A stretch of 64,000 nucleotides of DNA from Motilimonas eburnea. Its GTDB lineage: Bacteria; Pseudomonadota; Gammaproteobacteria; Enterobacterales; CBDFNC01. Every line of letters starts with the position of its first letter. Position 1 is the first letter of the stretch. Location of the stretch: the NCBI RefSeq assembly GCF_021295345.1, contig NZ_JAIMJB010000002.1, forward strand, positions 186,001 through 250,000. Reading direction: 5' to 3'. Below are positions 45,410 through 54,968 of the stretch, in pieces. Both the position numbers and the translations under genes were made by a program. The notes beneath the pieces are model-generated. The model saw nothing but the letters and a program-made list of their open reading frames with translations. It was not told the DNA's origin and searched no databases.

Positions 45410-46987
45410 TTAATCGGATGTTGAGCCGGTATCTTGCGGTGCTAATGTCGCTTGAGAAAATACCGCCACCTGATCCCGCCCCGCGTCTTTGGCCTGATAT
45501 AAGGCTTGATCGGCTTGTGATATTAAGGTGTTAATTGTTTTGTTTTTGTCGTACGTGGCAATCCCGGCGCTCACTGTGATGGGGGCCGGAAAGGGGGAGC
45601 GCTGGCTTGCATATTTGATGACGTCAATCAGCTTTTGCATTATCTTGGTTGCCCCAGTTAAATCGACACGCTCTAAGATCAACAGAAACTCTTCGCCGCC
45701 CCAGCGTCCAACAAAATCCACCGCGCGAATGTGCTGCTGGATCAAATGCGCAAGCTGCTGTAACACAATATCGCCGGTTTGATGGCCGTATTCATCGTTG
45801 ATGGTTTTAAAAAAGTCGATGTCTACCATGGCGATGGCAAATGGCGTGAAGTGGTCTGGACTGGGGTTGTTTGGGTGCGTTTCCCGCTTAATTAAGTGAT
45901 ATACGTGCTGCAGACGTTGATTGATGGCATAGCGGTTACCTATGCCGGTCAATGCATCGGTGCAAGCCTGCTGCTTTATTCTCTCGCGCTCGGATAAATC
46001 ATCAACCACCACGATGCTGTGCTTACTGCTGTTGACTTCATAGGTGGCAATGGAGATATCAACGGGAAATTGTTCGCCACTCCTTTTTTGGGCGGTAAAG
46101 GTTTGACTGCGATCCGCCATCGGTTTGATCCGCTCAGAGCGTTGAAATTCGCGTCGCAGCCGTGTGTGTTTTTGTTTTATCTCATTGGGCACCAAGTCAT
46201 CAATATTAATATGGCCTATTTCCGTTTCGTTAAATTCGAACAGTTGCATGGCGCTGGTATTGGCTTGGGTGATGTTGCCGGTTTCATCGGCTGCGATAAT
46301 GGCGCTAGGGGCACAGGTAAAGATGATGTTTTTTTCAACTAATGCAATACGCAGCTTTTTATAGCTGTGAAAGATGTAACCTATGGTCAGCAGGCTGACG
46401 ACAAATAAAATATTTACCACAATCAATAGCCGATAGGTGATTGCCTGATAGTCTTGCCCCGTTTGCTTTAGTAAGGCTAATGGGTGCTGTTGGTGGCTAT
46501 TGAGTATTTCTTTAATGGCTACCACGGCCAAGGTATCATCCACTTTCACCCTTGCATCAATTTCTTGTGTGCTGGCGCCTTGGACTATCATCTTGCGTAG
46601 AACAGGAATATTTTGGCGATACTGGTTAATCACGGTTTGTATGGCCAGAACTTGTTTTGCATGCTCGGGTGACAGGGCGAGATATTGGTCTAAGGTTTGA
46701 ATACTTTGTTTTACTTGTGATTCTGCATTATCAAGATAGTGAATATCGCGCCGGATAACGGCATTTTTAAAGTTATGAATAAACCCGCCATAGCCGGTGA
46801 TGTAGATGGCCTGATTGAGGTAGTTGGCTTTATCTATCTCAAGCTCGGTGAAGGCTTCAAGGTGGCTTTGTGCCCCATGCACGCGCATAAACGCACCGTA
46901 AAGCAATGTCATGAGGACAATAAAGATGCCTAAGGTGATCATGACCACTTTTAACTTGGGAATATCTGTCGACACGGTTTTGACCAT
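45410..46987 (-). CDS. Membrane diguanylate cyclase with PAS domain
   Basis: A 525-residue sensor protein. Two membrane segments (about 12-34 and 186-206) flank a mostly helical periplasmic sensor. A PAS domain (about 216-335) is followed by a GGDEF domain (about 340-515). The active site GGEEF at 430-434 is intact, and an RxxD inhibitory site (R421-D424) lies exactly five residues upstream, so it should make cyclic-di-GMP with product feedback. There is no EAL domain. It is a single gene on the minus strand. The ligand is unknown. Confidence 0.92.
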   Translation of the reverse strand: MVKTVSTDIPKLKVVMITLGIFIVLMTLLYGAFMRVHGAQSHLEAFTELEIDKANYLNQAIYITGYGGFIHNFKNAVIRRDIHYLDNAESQVKQSIQTLDQYLALSPEHAKQVLAIQTVINQYRQNIPVLRKMIVQGASTQEIDARVKVDDTLAVVAIKEILNSHQQHPLALLKQTGQDYQAITYRLLIVVNILFVVSLLTIGYIFHSYKKLRIALVEKNIIFTCAPSAIIAADETGNITQANTSAMQLFEFNETEIGHINIDDLVPNEIKQKHTRLRREFQRSERIKPMADRSQTFTAQKRSGEQFPVDISIATYEVNSSKHSIVVVDDLSERERIKQQACTDALTGIGNRYAINQRLQHVYHLIKRETHPNNPSPDHFTPFAIAMVDIDFFKTINDEYGHQTGDIVLQQLAHLIQQHIRAVDFVGRWGGEEFLLILERVDLTGATKIMQKLIDVIKYASQRSPFPAPITVSAGIATYDKNKTINTLISQADQALYQAKDAGRDQVAVFSQATLAPQDTGSTSD

Positions 46988-47151
46988 GCGGTACCAATCA
47001 ATTGCTCAATTTATTATCAATTGTAGCCACAAAGGTCTGTTGCTGCTTAACTTTGCTCTTTTTTCCATCATTTCTTTCATCTTAGTGATGGATTGAGTTT
47101 ACCTCTCGTTTGAGCTATTAATCATCTAACTTAGCAAAGGCAAGGCTGGCG

Positions 47152-47751
47152 CTAGTCTATTGAGGGAGCCATGATGGCTTGCTGTTGGTATTGACGCAAT
47201 AACGGCAAAAAATCTTGGATAGGCCTATCTAAACAGTTACTGCTGAGGTAAATGTGGTAGCCCAGTAATTGATTTAATAACCGGATCCGATGACCTAACA
47301 TCCCATTGAGACCGCGGTAGCGAGTTTTATCTGGGGCGACGTAATCACGAACATCAAACAGGTGATCGCTGGCGCAACTGGGGCAATCACTATGATGACG
47401 CATGGCAAGAATGAGCAAGGCCCGCTGCTCGACGATAAAGTGGCTGCATAAACGGGGTGAAATACTCTCTAACAGCGCTTCTGGCCGCTTCAGCTTGATG
47501 CCGAGATAGGCAAGCTGTTGCGGCGGATAGCCTAAGGTAGGAATATCCACCCGCTGGATATCTTGCCATGGAATGGAAAAGCAGCCTTTGCTATGAAAAT
47601 AGGTTAATCCGTTTTCGTCGAGTTTTATGCTGATTTGTGGCTCCACTATCTTGGCAATGCCCAGCATCATGCTGATGAAGGCGACCAATAATAAAAGCAA
47701 TAGGCTAAGGCTGTATTGCGGCCAGCTTAGCATGGCCGATAACAGCAGCAT
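47152..47751 (-). CDS. DUF2982 membrane protein
   Basis: A protein of at least 199 residues with one or two N-terminal hydrophobic segments and a soluble domain containing NGLTYFHSKGCFSIPWQDIQRVD. It matches DUF2982, a family seen in Shewanella and relatives. The ATG used may not be the true start: the frame stays open upstream for about 30 codons and reads a plausible extension (SVAIRPGTKRNAYTLTYG), but has no ATG, GTG or TTG there. It lies just downstream of the two-component kinase gene in the same direction, so it is likely in that operon. Confidence 0.75.
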   Translation of the reverse strand: MLLLSAMLSWPQYSLSLLLLLLVAFISMMLGIAKIVEPQISIKLDENGLTYFHSKGCFSIPWQDIQRVDIPTLGYPPQQLAYLGIKLKRPEALLESISPRLCSHFIVEQRALLILAMRHHSDCPSCASDHLFDVRDYVAPDKTRYRGLNGMLGHRIRLLNQLLGYHIYLSSNCLDRPIQDFLPLLRQYQQQAIMAPSID

Positions 47752-47836
47752 AATTGCTATCGCACTGCCATAGGTTAACGTGTAGGCATTGCGTTTGGTG
47801 CCGGGTCTGATCGCTACGCTGTCGATGTGACTATCC

Positions 47837-49933
47837 TCATCCTCGTTGCGTGTTGGTTTGCCCTAACGGATAACACAAACTAAACACAACGCCTTGGTCC
47901 ACGTTTTGGGCCCTGCAAGTGCCCTGATGATGCTTTTGAATGATGCTCACTATATACAAGCCTAGACCCAGGTGACTTTTACCTTGATTGGGCCCCGTAT
48001 CCTGTGGCAATGCCTTGTTTTGCTGCGCGCGCATTGAAACCAAGGAGTCAAAAATTGTTAACTCATGTTGCTGCGGCAAGGCATCGCCTTGGTTATATAC
48101 GTCTATTTGCCAGTTTAGTTCATTTTTGCACAGGGTTAAGGTTAAGGTGATGGGCGTGGTTGCCTTGGCAAAATCAATGGCGTTATCGATCACTTTATCC
48201 AAGGCTTGCACCAACAATTCAGGGTATATCCAAGCTTCAAATTCTGGGCCTAGCTGATTTATAAACTCGATGGGATGATCGGGCCAAGTTTGTTGATAGG
48301 CTTGGCTGAGCTCTTTCAGTAACTCGGGCACGTTCACTAACTGATAGTCGAAATCATGCAAACTTTGCTCTAGGCGTTTCGCTTCGCTCATGGCGGTAAT
48401 AATTTGACTTAGGCGGTGGCAGCCATCACTGGCTCGGGTAATAAAGGGCGTTTGCTCAGTATTGTTTTGCTGCAAGTGGCTTAAATTATCCAGTGATGAA
48501 CGGATCACGGCAAGCGGTGTGCGCAGCTCATGGGATAATTTGCTGGCTAGGCTACTCAGGTAATCGGTTTGCTGTTGTTTTAGGGTTAATAATTGATTGA
48601 AGTTGCGCGCCAATTCCCCTAATTCATCTTGGCTTTTTATTAAGGGTAATTCGCCGCTGTAGTTGGCGTCTTGTTGCATTTGAGTTGCGGCGCTGGCGCT
48701 TAAGCGGTTTACCCGCCAAGTTAACCAGGTCGCGTAGCTTAATAGGCCTAACACGAGGATGATAAATGCAATTAAACTGATAAAGAGTAATCGGTTAAAG
48801 CTGCTTCCGGCCAAGCGGATCAATACTTCACCACCTTGGGTTGCGATCAGATAATACTGACTATGCTGATCCAGCTTGATCGGCTCAACCATCAGTAAGT
48901 GGCTACGATATCCTTGTTTAAACCAAGTCGGCTGTTTAAATTGGCTAACAAATTCTGGGTAGACCAACTGATTACGTTCAAATATTTCACGCCACTGGGG
49001 CAGGGCGTCGTTTTGCTGAAGCCAAGCGTAAATTTTTTCCATTAACCAAAAGCCGGGAATATCGCGATTGACACGGGGGCCGTTAACTTGGCTGAGTAAC
49101 CAACCTTGCTGATCAACCAGTGAAAGTTGGATCCCTTGTTGGATCAACGGTGTCAGTAAGCGGGTGATCTCATCATCTTGACGCAAGACCGGTCGAAATC
49201 CGCCTAAGGTGCCCAGACTGGATCTGAGTTGGTTGGTGACACTGTCCTCGACATCGGCCAAAGGATGGGCCTGATTGGCCTTGCTAAAGGTGCGTTCGAA
49301 GCGTTGCCAGTCAAGGCTGAGGCCCCGATTAAAATCAGACAATGGCAGTTTTAGTTCGATACTTGCCCCCCAAGCTGTGGTGCGCCAATAGCCTTTTGCA
49401 CGATGGTGACTGACGTTAGGGCTGTCGCTAGCATCGATGATAAATTGGCCGTCTCCGGCGACGTGTATGTCATACACGGTGGTCGCGTTGTGGTCACTTA
49501 ATCCTTTAAGTTGTAACTGTTGCCATTCGTTGGCTCCTGGCAGATTAAAGGCGGACTTATCTGTGATTAACTGGATCTTAAGGAACAAGTCATCGCCTTG
49601 ATATTGCGCCGCTAACGACATATTCGCGTTCATAAACGGCCAATTTAGCTCAGGTGCGATGGGCTGTTGCCAGTCATTATCATAGCCATCTAGCTGCACT
49701 TGGTCTTTAGCTTTAACTGCATAGACCGCATCGCCAAAGGTATTGGGATGACGTTGGTTGAGCATACTGGGCTGTTGCTTTAGCACTAATGCCGCACTAT
49801 TGAGGGAATTGGCGAGCATTTGCTCTTGGCTGGTGGCCAATACTTGGGTGATTTCTTTGATACTTTGGCAGCCTGCCCAAGGTAGCCCCAGCATCACAAT
49901 GGATATCAGCAATAGCTGGGTTTTTAGTTTCAC
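47837..49933 (-). CDS. Sensor histidine kinase with CBM9-like periplasmic domain
   Basis: A 698-residue membrane kinase. The start GTG at 49933 overlaps the response-regulator stop as GTGA and has GGAG 6 bases upstream. After an N-terminal membrane helix there is a beta-rich domain (about 66-211) beginning VQLDGYDNDW, which resembles CBM9-like carbohydrate-binding modules. A second membrane segment (about 382-405), a HAMP region and a HisKA domain with H468 (SKLSHELRTPL) follow, then an HATPase domain (GLGLYIVSI). The architecture fits the kinases of the proteobacterial dedicated sortase system (PdsS-like), but no sortase gene is in view. It pairs with the regulator just upstream. Confidence 0.85.
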   Translation of the reverse strand: MKLKTQLLLISIVMLGLPWAGCQSIKEITQVLATSQEQMLANSLNSAALVLKQQPSMLNQRHPNTFGDAVYAVKAKDQVQLDGYDNDWQQPIAPELNWPFMNANMSLAAQYQGDDLFLKIQLITDKSAFNLPGANEWQQLQLKGLSDHNATTVYDIHVAGDGQFIIDASDSPNVSHHRAKGYWRTTAWGASIELKLPLSDFNRGLSLDWQRFERTFSKANQAHPLADVEDSVTNQLRSSLGTLGGFRPVLRQDDEITRLLTPLIQQGIQLSLVDQQGWLLSQVNGPRVNRDIPGFWLMEKIYAWLQQNDALPQWREIFERNQLVYPEFVSQFKQPTWFKQGYRSHLLMVEPIKLDQHSQYYLIATQGGEVLIRLAGSSFNRLLFISLIAFIILVLGLLSYATWLTWRVNRLSASAATQMQQDANYSGELPLIKSQDELGELARNFNQLLTLKQQQTDYLSSLASKLSHELRTPLAVIRSSLDNLSHLQQNNTEQTPFITRASDGCHRLSQIITAMSEAKRLEQSLHDFDYQLVNVPELLKELSQAYQQTWPDHPIEFINQLGPEFEAWIYPELLVQALDKVIDNAIDFAKATTPITLTLTLCKNELNWQIDVYNQGDALPQQHELTIFDSLVSMRAQQNKALPQDTGPNQGKSHLGLGLYIVSIIQKHHQGTCRAQNVDQGVVFSLCYPLGQTNTQRG

Positions 49934-50628
49934 TGAGCGCTCCAACGATAGCCCATGCCATATGCCGTGCGTATATGATCAAAGTCAGCATCGATGTGTT
50001 TGAATTTTCGACGGATGCGCTTGATATGCGTGGTAATGGTATTATCATCTTGCACCACATTGGCGGCGTCCATCAGCTGTTGGCGAGATTTCACCTGGCC
50101 TGGGTACTTCGCTAATGCGTGCACTATCCAGAATTCGGTGAGGGTCAATTCAACGGCTTGTTGATGCCAAGTAATGGTCATGGTGAGGTTGTTTATTTCC
50201 ATCTCACCGCGTGTCAAGACGTCGTTATCTTGGTTGCCTCGTTGCTCAAGAGCATCAACCCGCCTGAGTAAGGCTTTTACTCTGGCCACCATTTGGGTCA
50301 AGCTAATATCCTTGGTTAAATAGTCATCGGCGCCCAGGCGCAATCCCGATACTTCATCCAGTTCACTGTCACGGGCCGTTAAAAAGATGATGGGTAAGGT
50401 TGCCGATTGCTCACGCAATTGCCGACATAAGTCAAAGCCCCCTTCATATTCGTCAGCCAATCCCACATCAATAATGGCTAAGTCAGGTAAACCGCGTTCA
50501 CCAAAGTAGCTAAGAGCTTGGCTGCGAGTGGCAAACACATTGACGATAAACCCTAAGCGTTGAAAAGAAGCTTGATAATTAGCGGCGATCGTTGGTTCGT
50601 CTTCGACTAATGCAATAATACGTTGCAT
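49930..50628 (-). CDS. OmpR-type response regulator
   Basis: A 232-residue regulator with a receiver domain (phosphoacceptor D54 in LAIIDVGLAD, K near TKDISL) and a C-terminal winged-helix DNA-binding domain ending AYGMGYRW. It overlaps the kinase gene by 4 bases, so the two form one two-component system. Sequence features (ALVEDEPTIAANY, GADDYLTKDIS) resemble the PdsR class of the marine sortase system. It is transcribed first, away from a divergent periplasmic protein gene. Confidence 0.9.
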   Translation of the reverse strand: MQRIIALVEDEPTIAANYQASFQRLGFIVNVFATRSQALSYFGERGLPDLAIIDVGLADEYEGGFDLCRQLREQSATLPIIFLTARDSELDEVSGLRLGADDYLTKDISLTQMVARVKALLRRVDALEQRGNQDNDVLTRGEMEINNLTMTITWHQQAVELTLTEFWIVHALAKYPGQVKSRQQLMDAANVVQDDNTITTHIKRIRRKFKHIDADFDHIRTAYGMGYRWSAQ

Positions 50629-50830
50629 GGCGGTCCTTGATTGTTTGCGCTGATAATGAAGAATAAATAAGGCTCTATTTTGCCACAGTTTTTTTGTGCT
50701 TTGTCAGTAAGATCACGATATTTACTCCGTGTAGGCCTAGGATCTGTTGTCACGGTCTATTATTTAATAGACTGCTGGCTTTTGCTAGATCAAGTCTTTA
50801 CTCGCAAGGTTCGTTTAACGAAGGTGATTT

Positions 50831-51721
50831 ATGCGTACTTATAACCTCCTTATTCTTTTGTGTTGCCTTTGGCTAGGGTTGCCGATGGCGCATGCTAAGC
50901 AAACCATTATGGTTTGGGATCAGCTGTTAAGCCACCCCAATGAGATCGTTCCCAAGTTATTGATTAAAGCACTGGATGTGACTAAGCCAGAATACGGGGA
51001 TTATGAACTCGTTCCTTCAGAGCCTATGGAGCAGGGGCGAGTGATCCGCTTTTTAGCGCAAAGCCCGCACATTGATGTTGCTGTGTTTGGCCCCAATAAA
51101 TTTCGTGAAACCGTGGCTATTCCGGTGCGATTTCCTGTTACGGGCACCTTGCTAAGCTATCGTGTTTGCCTGATCCAACAGGGTAAACAATCCTTGTTTA
51201 ATGGCATTGCCAACCTCAATCAACTCGTCGAATCAAAATTGGTGATCGGGCAACATCAAGATTGGCCCGATACCTCCATCATGGAGGCCAATGGCTTAAC
51301 CTTATGGAAAAGCACCAAATACGCGATCTTATTTGACCAGCTCAGTGTGGGGCGGTTCGATTGTTTCTCGCGGGGCGCGAATGAAATCGTGCAAGAGTTT
51401 GCCAGTCATCCCGATAAGGGCTTAGCCATCGAAGACAACATGATGATTTATTATCCTTTTCCACTGTTTTATTTTGTTAATAAGGCAAAACCTGAGCTTG
51501 CTAAACGCATTGAGTTGGGGCTGAACCGTGTTTATCAATCGGGTGAATATCACCAGATGTTTAAGGAGCAATTTGGGGCGTCGTTGGCGCAGTTGCATTT
51601 GGCCGAGCGTAATGCCATTGAATTAACTAACCCACAACTCACCCCCGAAACCGAGCAAGCCATGCTTAAGTTTAAACAACAATTCGATGCGCTTATCAAA
51701 TCGGTGGATACCGTTAAATAA
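50831..51721 (+). CDS. Periplasmic solute-binding-like protein
   Basis: A 296-residue protein with a signal peptide ending AHAK and a fold resembling family 3 extracellular solute-binding proteins (bilobed PBP). There is no permease or ATPase gene nearby, so it may be a sensor partner or orphan binding protein. It is divergent from the two-component genes across about 200 bp. The ligand cannot be predicted. It is followed closely (about 40 bp) by pilU, though a functional tie is unlikely. Confidence 0.75.
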   Translation: MRTYNLLILLCCLWLGLPMAHAKQTIMVWDQLLSHPNEIVPKLLIKALDVTKPEYGDYELVPSEPMEQGRVIRFLAQSPHIDVAVFGPNKFRETVAIPVRFPVTGTLLSYRVCLIQQGKQSLFNGIANLNQLVESKLVIGQHQDWPDTSIMEANGLTLWKSTKYAILFDQLSVGRFDCFSRGANEIVQEFASHPDKGLAIEDNMMIYYPFPLFYFVNKAKPELAKRIELGLNRVYQSGEYHQMFKEQFGASLAQLHLAERNAIELTNPQLTPETEQAMLKFKQQFDALIKSVDTVK

Positions 51722-51760
51722 TCATTAAAAACAACGCTTTTTTCAAGCGTGGAGTCATAT

Positions 51761-52927
51761 ATGGAATTTGAACAAATGTTAAAGATCTTAGCCAGTCATG
51801 ACGGCTCGGATCTTTACCTTTCTACTGGGGCGCCCGCCTGCGGTAAATTTCAAGGGGTTTTAAAACCCATCGATAAAACCCGTTTTGAGCCGGGGCAAAT
51901 ACAAGCCATCGCGGATTCCATCATGGACAGCGAACAACGGTTAATCTTTGAGCAAGAGCTGGAAATGAACTTGGCGTTGTCGGTTCACGGTGTTGGTCGC
52001 TTTCGGGTAAATATTTTCAAGCAGCGCAATGAAATCTCTATTGTGGCGCGTAATATCAAGATGGATATTCCCAAGTTCGAAGATCTTAAGTTGCCTGAAG
52101 TATTAAAAGAGGTGATCTTAACGAAAACGGGCTTGGTGTTATTTGTTGGCGGTACCGGCTCGGGTAAATCCACCTCGCTCGCGGCACTCATCGATCATCG
52201 TAACTCGACCCAGGGCGGGCACATTATTACCATCGAAGACCCTATCGAATACGTGCATCAACATAAGAAGAGTATTATTAACCAACGCGAGGTAGGGGTT
52301 GATACGCGCAGTTTTCATGCTGCATTAAAAAATACCTTGCGCCAAGCTCCCGATGTGATCCTGATTGGTGAGATCCGAGATCGTGAAACCATGGAGCACG
52401 CGCTCGCCTTTGCAGAAACAGGCCACTTAGCGATTTCGACCTTGCATGCCAATAACGCCAACCAAGCCCTTGACCGCATCATCAACTTTTTCCCTGAAGA
52501 GCGCCGCCCCCAATTATTGAATGACTTAGGTAACAACTTGCGTGCTTTTGTATCGCAGCGCTTGGTGCCAACGGTCGATGGTAAACGCTGTGCGGCCGTT
52601 GAGGTGATGTTAGGCAGTCCGACGGTTCGCGATATGGTGCAACGTGGGGATTTTGGCTTACTCAAAGAGGTAATGGAAAAGTCCAAAGAATTGGGCATGA
52701 AAACATTCGATATGGCGCTGTTTGATTTGACCCTAGAAGGTCGCATCAGCGAAGAAGAAGCCATCAAGTTCTCTGATTCGCCTAATAACTTGCGTCTGCG
52801 CTTTAAATTGCATCATAAAGGTCAAGGTGAAGAAGAGGTTGCCCAAGAGGATGATAAGACGATGAAAACCTCGTCTGGTTTATCGTTAAGCCTTGAGCCC
52901 ATGGACGATCCCGACGAGCCTGAATAA
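51761..52927 (+). CDS. pilU: PilU, type IV pilus retraction ATPase
   Basis: A 388-residue PilT/PilU-type secretion ATPase. The Walker A is GGTGSGKST, the Asp box IITIEDPIEYVH, Walker B DVILIGEIRDRETM and the His box LAISTLHANNA. The long acidic tail (EEEVAQEDDKTMK onwards) and overall pattern are typical of PilU rather than PilT. It helps PilT retract type IV pili at the inner-membrane base. The ATG at 51761 has GGAG 6 bases upstream; an in-frame GTG four codons earlier is less likely. pilT itself is not seen nearby. A strong terminator follows. Confidence 0.92.
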   Translation: MEFEQMLKILASHDGSDLYLSTGAPACGKFQGVLKPIDKTRFEPGQIQAIADSIMDSEQRLIFEQELEMNLALSVHGVGRFRVNIFKQRNEISIVARNIKMDIPKFEDLKLPEVLKEVILTKTGLVLFVGGTGSGKSTSLAALIDHRNSTQGGHIITIEDPIEYVHQHKKSIINQREVGVDTRSFHAALKNTLRQAPDVILIGEIRDRETMEHALAFAETGHLAISTLHANNANQALDRIINFFPEERRPQLLNDLGNNLRAFVSQRLVPTVDGKRCAAVEVMLGSPTVRDMVQRGDFGLLKEVMEKSKELGMKTFDMALFDLTLEGRISEEEAIKFSDSPNNLRLRFKLHHKGQGEEEVAQEDDKTMKTSSGLSLSLEPMDDPDEPE

Positions 52928-52940
52928 GACGATGGATACC

Positions 52941-52973
52941 ACTGCGCCCGCTATTTTGCCGGGCGCAGTTTTG
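52941..52973. terminator. Strong hairpin terminator after pilU
   Basis: ACTGCGCCCG (52941-52950) and CGGGCGCAGT (52960-52969) form a perfect 10-bp stem followed by TTTGC. It lies between convergent genes, so it may serve both. Confidence 0.85.
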
Positions 52974-52990
52974 CTAGCCACTACACGGGA

Positions 52991-53539
52991 TTACCACATT
53001 AAATCATCAGGAATTTCGTAACCTGCGTAAGGATCTTCTTCTTCAATTTCTGCTTGTGTCGCGGCGCTTTTCTCATGGAGTAATACGACGGCGTCGCTAT
53101 CAATCGTGTTAAGGCGCTGGGCCACTTGATCAAGTACCACGTAAAAACGTTCGTCGAAGGTGACCACGGCTAACAAACCTTTCACTAGATCTTGTTGGAT
53201 TTTTGCCGTTACCCACAAGGACTTTATCACCTTGTCATAGGTAAACTTGTATTCCACTTCGCCTTCTATCTCTTTAACCGCATTGCGCAGGATAATTTGT
53301 TTAACGCGCTCTTGGTGCTCTTTTTCGGCCGTGGCGGCTTTGCGCGCTTCATTGAGGGCTTCGTCTTTTTGTTTTTGTGCGGCGGCGGCTTGCTCTAGCT
53401 CGAGCTGAAGTTCGGTTTTTTCAACGGTGCCTTTTTTCTTTTTCTGTTTTTGCTTTTTACGTTTTTCAGACTGTGCACTGCGGGCGGCTTGCTTTGATAC
53501 CAACCCAGACTTAAGTAATTGATCGGCTAATGATGACAT
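52991..53539 (-). CDS. DUF2058 (YaiL-like) protein
   Basis: A 182-residue protein. The N-terminal SSLADQLLKSGLVSKQ and the basic stretch with KKQKQKKKKG, a charged coiled region, and the C-terminal LHEKSAATQAEIEEEDPYAGYEIPDDLMW are the DUF2058/YaiL hallmarks. It is probably a cytosolic nucleic-acid-associated protein. It is monocistronic and converges on pilU. Confidence 0.9.
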   Translation of the reverse strand: MSSLADQLLKSGLVSKQAARSAQSEKRKKQKQKKKKGTVEKTELQLELEQAAAAQKQKDEALNEARKAATAEKEHQERVKQIILRNAVKEIEGEVEYKFTYDKVIKSLWVTAKIQQDLVKGLLAVVTFDERFYVVLDQVAQRLNTIDSDAVVLLHEKSAATQAEIEEEDPYAGYEIPDDLMW

Positions 53540-53709
53540 AACAATAACATTCCAATGTGACTCGTACTGACTCCATTTTACCTAGTTTAGCCAAAAACGC
53601 GACAGCAAATCAGTTGGCCATTGAGGTGTTCCTAATTCTGTGGGTGCTGCTGTCATGTAGCGATACTTCGATAAACAACTTAGGCTAAGGGCTTTGGCGA
53701 TTTGGTTAT

Positions 53710-54963
53710 TTAGCAGCGAATTTTAGGGACATCGGACCAGCGAGTCGTATAGTGCGGCGATAAAAATGCGCGTCGCATTGCCCATGGCTTGCTGATCCCT
53801 TCGCCGGCAAGTTGCATCACCTGACCAAAACGTTGATTGATTTGATCCATACAGCGCATTAAAGCGGGATGACTGGGCTCGGTACAAAATAGATCTAATT
53901 GTTGCTGCTGCTCGTCGACTAATTCCAGCAGGCCAACCCCGACGCGATAATAGGCCACGTTGGGTTTAAATAAGGCTCCTAACTGCGCCGTTAGCGCGTT
54001 GGCGATGGTGGTGCTGTCATTCGTGCCTTGGCTAAAACGATGAAAAACCTTAAACGACATGGGATTTGCATCAAACGGTGAATTGGCGGCAAACGCCATC
54101 ATGTAATGGCATAAGCTGCCTTGCTGGCGTGCTTTTTTGGCTGCGATGGCGCCGTGCTGTACTAAGGCTTGATTTAAACTCGTGCTATCCGTTACCCGTT
54201 CACCAAAACTGCGCGTGGAAAATATTTGCTGCTTATTAGCGCGAACGTGATCCCAACTTTTTACCGCTTCGCCGTTGAGTTCGCGCACCGTTCTGGCCAG
54301 CTCTATGTTGACCTGAGCCTTGGCGAACTCAGGCTTCATACTGGCTAAATCCAGTGCATTATTGATATGTAGCAGGGGTAACTTTTTGGCTAAGCGACGG
54401 CCAATGCCCCAGACATCATCCAGCTTCATTTGCCCTAAAATAGCTTGGCGCTGTTGCTCACTGTGGAGCACGCAGACGCCTTGATAGCCGGCGACTTTCT
54501 TTGCGGCATGATTGGCCGCCTTGGCCAGCGTCAGGGTATTGGCAATGCCCACACTCACAGGCAACCTAAGCTGAGTCCAGATGCAACGCCTGATAGCGTG
54601 ACCTAATTGGGCCTGGTTGGGCCACAGGCTTGTCATGCCAGATAAATCGAGAAATACTTCATCGATGCTATACACATGCATATTGCTGCAAAACTGCGCT
54701 AAGGTTTGACTAAATCGCGCCGATAAATCCGCATAGAGCTCATAATTGCTTGAGCGCACCGCCACCTGATGACGCTGACACAGCTCTTTGACCTTAAAGT
54801 ATGGAGCAAAGCGGGGGATGTTTAGGGCTTTAGCACGACTGTTCATGGCGCAAACACAGCCATCGTTATTGGTTAATACGATCACAGGTCGGCGTCGCAA
54901 TGACAGGTCAAACACGGCTTCAGCCGCTGCGTAAAAACCATTAATGTCAACTAAGGCATACAT
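53710..54963 (-). CDS. umuC: UmuC, DNA polymerase V catalytic subunit
   Basis: A 417-residue Y-family translesion polymerase. The start ALVDINGFYAAAEAVF carries the first metal-binding Asp (D7), and SIDEVFLDLSG holds the second acidic pair. Length is close to E. coli UmuC (422). It bypasses DNA lesions in the SOS response with UmuD'. It starts 5 bp after the umuD stop, so the genes form an operon under the LexA box upstream of umuD. Confidence 0.95.
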   Translation of the reverse strand: MYALVDINGFYAAAEAVFDLSLRRRPVIVLTNNDGCVCAMNSRAKALNIPRFAPYFKVKELCQRHQVAVRSSNYELYADLSARFSQTLAQFCSNMHVYSIDEVFLDLSGMTSLWPNQAQLGHAIRRCIWTQLRLPVSVGIANTLTLAKAANHAAKKVAGYQGVCVLHSEQQRQAILGQMKLDDVWGIGRRLAKKLPLLHINNALDLASMKPEFAKAQVNIELARTVRELNGEAVKSWDHVRANKQQIFSTRSFGERVTDSTSLNQALVQHGAIAAKKARQQGSLCHYMMAFAANSPFDANPMSFKVFHRFSQGTNDSTTIANALTAQLGALFKPNVAYYRVGVGLLELVDEQQQQLDLFCTEPSHPALMRCMDQINQRFGQVMQLAGEGISKPWAMRRAFLSPHYTTRWSDVPKIRC

Positions 54964-54968
54964 ATGGC

